Positions 1 to 4,879 of a DNA stretch of 7,874 nucleotides are shown one piece after another. The position numbers were made by a program, and so were the translations under genes. The DNA lies in the NCBI GenBank assembly GCA_902783925.1, contig CACZSV010000206.1:1-7874 (forward strand). The letters are read 5' to 3'. Origin of the DNA: an uncultured Coriobacteriaceae bacterium (GTDB lineage Bacteria > Actinomycetota > Coriobacteriia > Coriobacteriales > QAMH01). Each line of letters starts with the position of its first letter. The first letter of the stretch is position 1. The notes under the pieces are model-generated. The model searched no databases. It saw nothing but the letters and a program-made list of their open reading frames with translations, and was not told where the DNA came from.

Positions 1-1716
1 GGTCACGGTGAAACCGTCCACTGCAGCCGCCTCACCCGTACCGTGGTCGACAACCGCTTTGAGCATTTCGCTCGTCGTGTCGCATACTTTTGCATCCGCT
101 ACCGTTTTCTGCGTGGTGAGCGGGGCTAGCAGCTCGCTGGCCTTTGCCTTGTCATCGGGAACGTTTGTCAGAAAATGGGGCACGCGGGCCACGCCATGTT
201 GCTCGAGGGCACCATAGCCGCTGATGAGCTCGAGTCCGGTAATCGAAACGCCCTGACCAAAGGTGACATTCGCGGTCTGCACGCCGTCCCAATCGCTTGA
301 TTTCTCCAGCACACCAGCTGCAACGCCCGGAAAATCAGTCGCCGGCTTTGTGCCAAAACCAAAAGAGTTATAGGTGTCGTAGAGCTTATCGGGGGTGACT
401 TCGTGCGATACGAGCATGATGCCGACGTTCGACGACTCCGCGAGGATATCTTCGAGCGTCATCGTTTCTACCCCGTGTTCGTGCGAATCGCTGATCGTGG
501 CGTCGTAGACTTTCATCGAATATGGCACGGTATACGTCGATTGCGGGGTAATCGAGCTGTTGTTCTCAAGAACCGCAATAGCGGTGAACGGCTTGAACGT
601 AGATCCGGGTTCGTAGCTGTCCGTCGCGGGCCACAGCTTGCCGACCTCGCGGCTATAGCTCGTCGTGGTCACTTCCTCCTTGCTCGTGACAGTCTTTGTT
701 TCGTACTGCTTGGGTTGCCCCGCCGCCTGCTGCTCTGGGCTTTCCGCTCCCGTTGCGGCATTGGCGGAGTTTTGCTGCTGGGCCTGCAGCTCGGCCTCGC
801 TTACCTCGTTGCCGTTCTCGTCGACCTTGATCTCACGCGTCACATCGACGACTTCGGTCTTGGTCTCCTTGCCGTACGAGCACGCCGCATAGATTTCGCC
901 TGTCGCTGCATCCATAACCGTAACGCTACCGTTTTCGGCCTCGTACTCTTCGAGCGCCGCTTTGAGACGCTCTTCGCAGCGTTTCTGTAGGCTGATATCG
1001 ATGCTCGTTACGATATCGGTGCCATCGACTGCCTTCTTCGTAACATTGGTTCCTCCCACGACAGGAATGTCGGTCGCGCCGTGCTCGACATCCATGACAC
1101 CGTCCTCGCCACCGAGCAGCTCATCGTATTGCATCTCGAGACCGGCGATGCCATTTCCATCCGTGTCTATCACGCCCACGAGCTGACTTGCCACCGCTTC
1201 GTTCGGATAGATGCGCTTGGTATCGTCGAGATAGTGAATGCCCCGCAAGCTCGCCGCTTCGAGACGTTCCTTGAGCGTCTTGGCAAGCTCAGGGTCTGCT
1301 TTTCGCTGGATATAGGCAAATGAGGTATCCTTCTTGGTGACGATCGCATAGTAATCGTCGTAGCTCATCTTATAGGTCGAGCCGAGCACTTCCTCGAGCA
1401 TGCGCGCGAGCTTGACGGAATCGTTTACATCCTTGGGGTTGACGTAGATGGTTGTCGCAGGAACGTTCGAGGCGAGCACTTCGCCATTGCGGTCGTAGAT
1501 AGTGCCACGACGTGCGGAAACGGTGATATCGTAGTTCGTGTGAATGCTATCGGCCATGCTCGCGAACTCAGGGCCCTTTATGACCTGAACATAGACCAAT
1601 CGCGCGACGATCGCCAGAAGAACAAGGCCGAATACTATCAGAATGACCCAGTCGCGCGACCAGGTCATTTCCAAACCAAACGGGCCTTTTCTACTGCCAG
1701 AGGGTTCCTGCCGCAT
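1..1716 (-). CDS. ftsI: Class B penicillin-binding protein, FtsI/PBP3-like septal transpeptidase (partial, C-terminus beyond window)
   Basis: This is a membrane-anchored peptidoglycan DD-transpeptidase for septal wall synthesis. The 572 codons from ATG 1716 to the window edge carry no stop. A short cytoplasmic tail is followed by a membrane segment at about residues 23-43. The N-terminal class B domain motif RRGTIYDRNGEVLASN lies at 69-84, with further conserved blocks around 165-207. The transpeptidase active site STFK is at 372-375 inside YEPGSTFKPF, and the SxN motif (SSN) is at 428-430. FGQG is at 486-489. The sequence stops in HGTGEAAAVDGFTVT, just where GKTGTA is expected in the family, so the third motif is not seen. 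About 70 extra residues (roughly 285-355), rich in Q, E, A and T, lie between the MDAATGEIYA block and the active serine. The gene starts 8 bp after the ftsL stop, so it is co-transcribed with it. FtsI is favoured over other class B PBPs by its dcw position; SpoVD- or PbpB-type naming is also possible. Confidence 0.93.
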   Translation of the reverse strand, partial: MRQEPSGSRKGPFGLEMTWSRDWVILIVFGLVLLAIVARLVYVQVIKGPEFASMADSIHTNYDITVSARRGTIYDRNGEVLASNVPATTIYVNPKDVNDSVKLARMLEEVLGSTYKMSYDDYYAIVTKKDTSFAYIQRKADPELAKTLKERLEAASLRGIHYLDDTKRIYPNEAVASQLVGVIDTDGNGIAGLEMQYDELLGGEDGVMDVEHGATDIPVVGGTNVTKKAVDGTDIVTSIDISLQKRCEERLKAALEEYEAENGSVTVMDAATGEIYAACSYGKETKTEVVDVTREIKVDENGNEVSEAELQAQQQNSANAATGAESPEQQAAGQPKQYETKTVTSKEEVTTTSYSREVGKLWPATDSYEPGSTFKPFTAIAVLENNSSITPQSTYTVPYSMKVYDATISDSHEHGVETMTLEDILAESSNVGIMLVSHEVTPDKLYDTYNSFGFGTKPATDFPGVAAGVLEKSSDWDGVQTANVTFGQGVSITGLELISGYGALEQHGVARVPHFLTNVPDDKAKASELLAPLTTQKTVADAKVCDTTSEMLKAVVDHGTGEAAAVDGFTVT

Positions 1717-1724
1717 CGCGCGAC

Positions 1725-2237
1725 CTACCCTGCCGTCATTGCAGCATATTGTTGTATGTTCGCGAGCGTATCAGATAAAGAGATGCTGCCGTCGGTGTTC
1801 GTCAGGATCTTGCCCGGGATAACGACCTTGAGGTACGTGATGTTTTCGGGAGCGACCATGCCGAGATTTGCCGCCTCGTTCTCGATTCGCGAAGAGCTCG
1901 CCAGAATCGAGTGCTGAATCTCGAGCTCGTTCGTCTGCGCTTGGGCAGTCGCAAGCGAGGTCTCGAGCTTGTCGACCGTTTCGAGCGCGGAGACGGTCGA
2001 GGACCAGAGCCAGATGCGCAGGCCACAGACGATGGCGAGCACGGCGACAACGGCGATCAACAATTTGAACGCGCGGGCGAAACTCTCCGGAATGGCAGCA
2101 TACGCGGGGTTGTCAGCACGCCTGCCGGGTATAACGGTAACGTCTGGACGCGTGGAGCGCTGCGGGCGAGCAGCGCGTGCCGAATAATCGTACGCACTGG
2201 TGCCGTAGGTATATCTCTGTCGTGCAGCTTGCGCCAT
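1725..2237 (-). CDS. ftsL: FtsL-like cell division protein (septum formation initiator type)
   Basis: This 170-residue bitopic protein has the expected position between rsmH and ftsI and the expected architecture. An N-terminal cytoplasmic tail of about 56 residues is rich in A, R and Y. One membrane helix lies at about 57-78. A heptad-like coiled coil runs from about 80 to 115. A segment around 116-138 (SRIENEAANLGMVAPENI) resembles the FtsL/DivIC motif of an amphipathic stretch ending in LGMV.P. A further 30 residues or so after that motif (139-170) have no clear counterpart in typical FtsL. The family recruits and activates the FtsW-FtsI synthase with a partner such as DivIC/FtsB. The ATG at 2237 has GAGAGG 9 nt upstream; the gene begins 20 bp after rsmH and ends 8 bp before ftsI. 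FtsL sequences diverge widely, so the name rests on synteny and topology more than on sequence identity. Confidence 0.8.
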   Translation of the reverse strand: MAQAARQRYTYGTSAYDYSARAARPQRSTRPDVTVIPGRRADNPAYAAIPESFARAFKLLIAVVAVLAIVCGLRIWLWSSTVSALETVDKLETSLATAQAQTNELEIQHSILASSSRIENEAANLGMVAPENITYLKVVIPGKILTNTDGSISLSDTLANIQQYAAMTAG

Positions 2238-2257
2238 CTTTGGGTGCCTCTCTTCGT

Positions 2258-3208
2258 TTAAAGCTTCGTTGCCACCCGCAACCGAGCGCTATGCGCCCGC
2301 TTATTCTTTTCAATCTCCCGCTCGCTCGGAATAATCGGCTTGCGGGTGTTCACCTTGAGTACCGGCTTTTTTCCGCACACGCACACGGGGAACTCCGGTG
2401 GGCATGTGCAGGGGTTTTCCATGGTTCTAAACGTCTCCTTGACGATGCGGTCCTCGAGCGAGTGATACGCGATGACCGCGATACGCCCACCCGGTCTCAG
2501 CCAGCGAATGGCCGCGTCGAGACCGGAGCGCAAAACGTCCATCTCGTGGTTGACCTCGATGCGCAACGCTTGGAAGCTTCGCTTTGCTGGATGCCCCCCG
2601 CTTTTTCGCGCGGATGCCGGAATCGCCTTCTTGATGATTTCGACAAATTCGAGCGTGGTTTGGACGGGCCGCTCGCGACGCGCGTCGCAAACGAAGCTCG
2701 CGATACGAGCAGCCCACTTTTCTTCGCCATACTCTCGAAGAACCCGGGTGAGATCTGCTTCGGTATAAGTGTTGAGGATCTCAGCTGCGGTTAAGGTGTG
2801 TTTACCCGGGTCCATACGCATATCTAACGGCGCGTCTTCTCTGTACGAGAAACCGCGCTCGGGGATATCGAATTGCGGAGAGCTCACTCCGAGGTCGAAA
2901 AGCACCGCATCGATGCCAGGGACGCGCGCCTCGACGAGCAAATCGTCAAGCTGACCAAAGTTGCCCTTCAAAAGAATGGGCGCCGAGTCTAGGCCCACTT
3001 CTGCGAGGCGCTTGGCAGCCGCTTCGAGCGCCATGTCGTCCTGGTCAATGCCGATGAGCGTTCCGCCTGGCGCAATGTGTCGCGCCATTTCCACGGAGTG
3101 TCCCGCGCCGCCGAGCGTGCAGTCGAGATACACAGAACCGTCTTTCAGGTTCAGAGCATCCCGGCACTCGTTCAGCAGAACGGGAATGTGCCGGTATTCC
3201 TGTGTCAA
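2258..3208 (-). CDS. rsmH: 16S rRNA (cytosine(1402)-N4)-methyltransferase RsmH (MraW)
   Basis: RsmH is an S-adenosylmethionine-dependent enzyme that N4-methylates C1402 in the decoding centre of 16S rRNA. The 316-residue length is normal for the family. Visible family blocks are HIPVLLNE at 7-14, the SAM-binding DCTLGGAGHS at 29-38, DLGVSSPQ at 105-112, RGFSYREDAPLDMRMD at 118-133, then SFQALRIEVN, SYHSLEDRIVK-like and a terminal RAHSARLRVA. A cysteine-rich stretch, CTCPPEFPVCVCG, precedes the C-terminus, as is common in Gram-positive homologues. The start is a TTG at 3208, with AGAGGGA 7 nt upstream; no ATG fits the conserved N-terminus. It begins 15 bp after mraZ and is followed 20 bp later by ftsL, so it is the second gene of the dcw operon. 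Confidence 0.97.
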   Translation of the reverse strand: MTQEYRHIPVLLNECRDALNLKDGSVYLDCTLGGAGHSVEMARHIAPGGTLIGIDQDDMALEAAAKRLAEVGLDSAPILLKGNFGQLDDLLVEARVPGIDAVLFDLGVSSPQFDIPERGFSYREDAPLDMRMDPGKHTLTAAEILNTYTEADLTRVLREYGEEKWAARIASFVCDARRERPVQTTLEFVEIIKKAIPASARKSGGHPAKRSFQALRIEVNHEMDVLRSGLDAAIRWLRPGGRIAVIAYHSLEDRIVKETFRTMENPCTCPPEFPVCVCGKKPVLKVNTRKPIIPSEREIEKNKRAHSARLRVATKL

Positions 3209-3215
3209 AGTGCCG

Positions 3216-3222
3216 TCCCTCT
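3216..3222 (-). promoter_or_regulatory. Ribosome binding site supporting the TTG start of rsmH
   Basis: The strand reads AGAGGGA, followed by 7 nt and then TTG at 3208. The protein from this TTG begins TQEYRHIPVLLNE, matching the usual RsmH N-terminus, so the non-ATG start is well supported. Confidence 0.7.
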
Positions 3223-3223
3223 G

Positions 3224-3664
3224 TTAAACCTGGAGGAAGTCGCCAAACGGATCGATCGAATCCATGTAATCGGCACGGGCGCTTACATCCCAGATTTCGA
3301 TGTGATCGTCATTGCCGATGATGGAAACGTCTTTGGCGATTCCCACCTGATCGCATTGTTTGGACGAAAGCTTGATGCGCCCCGCGGCGTCGACCGCCAC
3401 GGATTCAGCGCTCGCGTTGAGGTAGCGCTGCAAGGCGATATGCTTTGTGTTGCGAGGATTGAAACCGCCTTCTTCACTTGCAAAGAAGGAGTCCATCCAG
3501 GCGTCATATGCTTCGTCCGAAAACACGTACAGGGCCTTGCCCATTTTCGAATCGGGGACTGGGACGACCGTCACCTCATCGGGCAGGGCCTTGCGGAATT
3601 TAGCCGGGAGGGAAACGCGGCCCTTGCTATCAACGCTATGTTGATATTCGCCACGAAACCGCAT
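3224..3664 (-). CDS. mraZ: MraZ, transcriptional regulator of the division and cell wall cluster
   Basis: MraZ is a ring-forming DNA-binding protein of the AbrB-like fold, with two tandem swapped-hairpin repeats per chain. The 146-residue length is typical. The first repeat contains HSVDSKGRVSLPAKFR (residues 9-24). The second contains VAVDAAGRIKLS (89-100) and ends in HIEIWD. Both DxKGR/DxxGR signatures are intact. The ATG at 3664 is preceded by GGGGAGAG at suitable spacing. In well-studied bacteria MraZ represses its own operon by binding TGGG repeats 10 bp apart; such a pair is present in the predicted promoter here. It is the first gene of mraZ-rsmH-ftsL-ftsI. The stretch between the two repeats (about 49-85) looks slightly long, but nothing suggests loss of function. 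Confidence 0.96.
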   Translation of the reverse strand: MRFRGEYQHSVDSKGRVSLPAKFRKALPDEVTVVPVPDSKMGKALYVFSDEAYDAWMDSFFASEEGGFNPRNTKHIALQRYLNASAESVAVDAAGRIKLSSKQCDQVGIAKDVSIIGNDDHIEIWDVSARADYMDSIDPFGDFLQV

Positions 3665-3699
3665 CGCTTTTCTCTCCCCACATAAAACCCGAAAAATTG

Positions 3700-3745
3700 G
3701 CGGTCCCCCTGATTGCGTTTCGTGCTTCGTTTATTGGAGGACCGC
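3700..3745 (-). promoter_or_regulatory. Stem-loop at the 5' end of the mraZ leader, possible attenuator
   Basis: In the minus-strand transcript GCGGUCCUCC (3745-3736) can pair with GGGGGACCGC (3709-3700) over 10 positions, the only irregularity being a U-G wobble. The mismatch is tolerated only in this strand's RNA, hinting at an RNA role. The loop is 26 nt. The stem begins at or next to the predicted transcript start and is followed after CAA by five T (3696-3692), so it could either stabilise the 5' end or act as a weak attenuator. Confidence 0.4.
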
Positions 3746-3752
3746 GCAATGA

Positions 3753-3781
3753 ATAATATCCCATTTCTTCCCATTTCTCAA
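3753..3781 (-). promoter_or_regulatory. Predicted sigma-70 type promoter of the mraZ operon
   Basis: On the minus strand the -35 TTGAGA (3781-3776) and the -10 TATTAT (3758-3753) are separated by exactly 17 bp. The predicted start is near 3746, giving a leader of about 82 nt to the mraZ ATG. It is the best promoter match I found between the vWA gene and mraZ. Its spacer holds the two TGGG boxes and its -35 overlaps an AACACAA heptamer, which fits a regulated promoter. Confidence 0.7.
3760..3773 (-). promoter_or_regulatory. MraZ-binding boxes (two TGGG repeats at 10-bp spacing)
   Basis: On the minus strand the sequence reads TGGGAAGAAATGGG, that is two TGGG units at a 10-bp period, the spacing known for MraZ-bound repeats upstream of mraZ in other bacteria. 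Both lie between the -35 and -10, so bound MraZ would block RNA polymerase. Only two boxes are visible, where three or more are common; no third unit lies in register on either side. Confidence 0.65.
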
Positions 3782-3790
3782 CACAAAATG
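3780..3790 (+). promoter_or_regulatory. Additional AACACAAnATG half-site overlapping the mraZ -35
   Basis: The plus strand reads AACACAAAATG, sharing AACACAA and the following nATG with the palindrome at 3852-3869. It overlaps bases 3780-3781 of the -35 element, so a protein bound here would compete with polymerase. Confidence 0.4.
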
Positions 3791-3816
3791 GTTTTTTGTC
3801 CCCCTTTATGGGCATG

Positions 3817-3827
3817 CATATTGTGTT
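3817..3827 (-). promoter_or_regulatory. Additional AACACAAnATG half-site between promoter and palindrome
   Basis: The minus strand reads AACACAATATG. The TTGTGTT arm starts 42 bp from the matching arm of the palindrome (3821 versus 3863), about four helical turns, so both would face the same side of the DNA. Confidence 0.4.
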
Positions 3828-3851
3828 TATGGGATGATACGCGATGGCAAC

Positions 3852-3869
3852 AACACAAGATGTTGTGTT
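3852..3869. promoter_or_regulatory. Perfect palindrome AACACAA-GATG-TTGTGTT, NrdR-box-like operator
   Basis: Two 7-bp arms flank a 4-bp centre. The inner 16 bp, ACACAAGATGTTGTGT (3853-3868), match the NrdR box consensus acaCwAtATaTwGtgt, as I recall it, at 14 of 16 positions; both mismatches are weak positions next to the central AT. The site lies about 70-90 bp upstream of the mraZ -35. NrdR normally controls ribonucleotide reductase genes, none of which is visible, so the regulator is uncertain. It is not a terminator: no T run follows on either strand. Confidence 0.5.
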
Positions 3870-3928
3870 ATTTAAATGTGAGATTTGCAGATGTTGATAA
3901 AACAGAGCGGTGGGATGAATGCCCATAT

Positions 3929-3950
3929 TTTTTTGAGGATTTTTTGAAGA
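3929..3950. repeat. Tandem 11-bp repeat with phased T/A tracts
   Basis: TTTTTTGAGGA (3929-3939) is followed directly by TTTTTTGAAGA (3940-3950), identical at 10 of 11 positions. Tracts of six A/T repeated once per helical turn are expected to bend DNA. The repeat ends where the GC-rich hairpin begins. It is about 150-170 bp upstream of the mraZ -35, too far for a standard UP element. Confidence 0.6.
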
Positions 3951-3967
3951 CGGCCGCGAGCGGCCGT
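3950..3967. repeat. Perfect GC-rich inverted repeat (8-bp arms)
   Basis: ACGGCCGC and GCGGCCGT are perfect complements separated by GA. No T run follows on the minus strand (CTTCAAAAAA follows) or on the plus strand, so it is not a standard intrinsic terminator. It lies at the border between the terminator zone of the vWA gene and the AT-rich mraZ control region. Confidence 0.6.
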
Positions 3968-4002
3968 GAATGGAAGCCCAACAGCTCAGTCTTGCAAATG
4001 CC

Positions 4003-4032
4003 AAAAGCAGTAAAGGCGCGCTTCAGCGCGCC
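4003..4032 (-). terminator. Probable intrinsic terminator of the vWA gene
   Basis: Minus strand: a perfect 7-bp stem GGCGCGC / GCGCGCC with loop TGAA (4032-4015), followed by TTTACTGCTTTT. The stem is strong but the T tract is interrupted. It lies about 77 nt past the vWA stop codon and upstream of the mraZ promoter, the right place to separate the two units. Confidence 0.6.
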
Positions 4033-4060
4033 CGATACCGCGGTTCGGCGGCGCACGCGC

Positions 4061-4080
4061 GGGCGGGCCAAACCCCGCCC
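4061..4080. repeat. Perfect GC-rich inverted repeat just past the vWA stop
   Basis: GGGCGGG and CCCGCCC are exact complements around a 6-nt spacer. On the minus strand it begins 28 nt past the vWA stop and is followed by GCGCG, not T, so it may protect the mRNA 3' end or pause polymerase ahead of the terminator at 4003-4032. Confidence 0.5.
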
Positions 4081-4108
4081 CTACGCCAGCCGCCCGATGA
4101 CGTCAGCG

Positions 4109-4765
4109 TTAGCTGCGCCCGCCTCCACGACGCGCGACGTCCTTTTCGATCGCGCGTTTCCACAAACCACCCGATGCAAACGAGCCGCTGCGCATGGCCA
4201 CCGTAGCGTCGCATTGAGCCTCGTACATGACACGCGTCCCCTCTCCGTCTGCCATAAAGGTCGCAGCGTAATCCGACGCAATCCCGATGCGTTCGGCTTC
4301 TGATGCGGCATCGATGTTCGCGCCTAAGAAGAGGAAGTTCCAGCCATCCTTCTCTTTCTGCGAGATAAGCTGCTTGACCTGCTTGTAGCTATACTCGCGG
4401 CTTGCGTTCTCGAGGCCGTCGGTCGTTATGACCACGATCGTGTTTTCGGGGCGATACTCTTCGGGCAGGTAGCCATGCACGCGGCTGATGTGACGCACTG
4501 CGCCTCCCACCGCATCGAGCAGCGCCGTGCACCCGCGCACCCAATACTCTTTGTCCGTGATAGGCGCCACATCGGCAATTGGAATGCGGTCGTGCAGCAC
4601 TTCGACCTCGTTATCGAAGAGCACAATCGAAACAACGGTCTCCCCGTCTTCTTTACGATGCGCATCGAGCGTCGCGTTGAGCCCGCCGATCGTATCGCTT
4701 TCCAAACCACCCATTGACCCGCTGCGATCGACCACGAAAACCAGTTCGGTGATTCCCTTTTTCAT
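4109..4765 (-). CDS. Small von Willebrand factor A (vWA) domain protein with intact MIDAS
   Basis: The 218-residue protein is essentially one vWA domain and has no signal peptide or membrane segment, so it is probably cytoplasmic. The metal-ion-dependent adhesion site is complete: D13-R-S15-G-S17 in VVDRSGSM, T80 in GCTALLDA, and D116 in TTDGLEN. Such domains bind a divalent ion and a partner protein's acidic group. A later block, FLFLGANIDA, followed by ERIGI, is familiar from short bacterial vWA proteins of unknown function. ATG 4765 was chosen over ATG 4798 because AAAGGA lies 6 nt upstream and the domain starts at once. The gene follows the macro-HTH gene by 114 bp and is followed by GC-rich hairpins. 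No MoxR ATPase, TerD or kinase gene that would suggest a known vWA system is visible. The substrate and pathway are unknown. Confidence 0.88.
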   Translation of the reverse strand: MKKGITELVFVVDRSGSMGGLESDTIGGLNATLDAHRKEDGETVVSIVLFDNEVEVLHDRIPIADVAPITDKEYWVRGCTALLDAVGGAVRHISRVHGYLPEEYRPENTIVVITTDGLENASREYSYKQVKQLISQKEKDGWNFLFLGANIDAASEAERIGIASDYAATFMADGEGTRVMYEAQCDATVAMRSGSFASGGLWKRAIEKDVARRGGGRS

Positions 4766-4771
4766 GATGAG

Positions 4772-4777
4772 TCCTTT
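4772..4777 (-). promoter_or_regulatory. Ribosome binding site deciding the vWA gene start
   Basis: AAAGGA lies 6 nt before the ATG at 4765. The upstream in-frame ATG at 4798 has only a distant GAGG and would add 11 residues before the conserved domain. A GGCAGC/GCTGCC inverted repeat (4789-4806) spans that upstream ATG. Confidence 0.65.
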
Positions 4778-4879
4778 CTCGTCGTGCAGGCAGCCCATAT
4801 GCTGCCGTACCTCACAAAAAGGACTCTAAGTTCTTTGCGAACAGATGAGGTCAAATGCCAGTTGACATCTCAGAGCGTT

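Noticed and set aside
3892..3900. TTATCAACA on the minus strand, one mismatch from a DnaA box.
   Set aside because: It is a single near-match with a change at a conserved C and no neighbouring boxes.
3713..4303. Plus-strand open frame of 196 codons; an internal ATG at 3750 has GGAGG upstream.
   Set aside because: It runs through the mraZ promoter, the GC hairpins and the antisense of the vWA gene end. The GGAGG is one arm of the leader stem. The translation shows no recognisable domain.
4109..4765. Assignment of the vWA protein as TerY of a tellurite/stress system.
   Set aside because: No TerD, TerC, kinase or phosphatase partner is present in the window, and the vWA domain alone is not specific.
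4766..4879. Promoter for the vWA gene (TTGACC near 4850).
   Set aside because: No acceptable -10 hexamer lies at 16-18 bp spacing, so a separate promoter cannot be supported from sequence alone.
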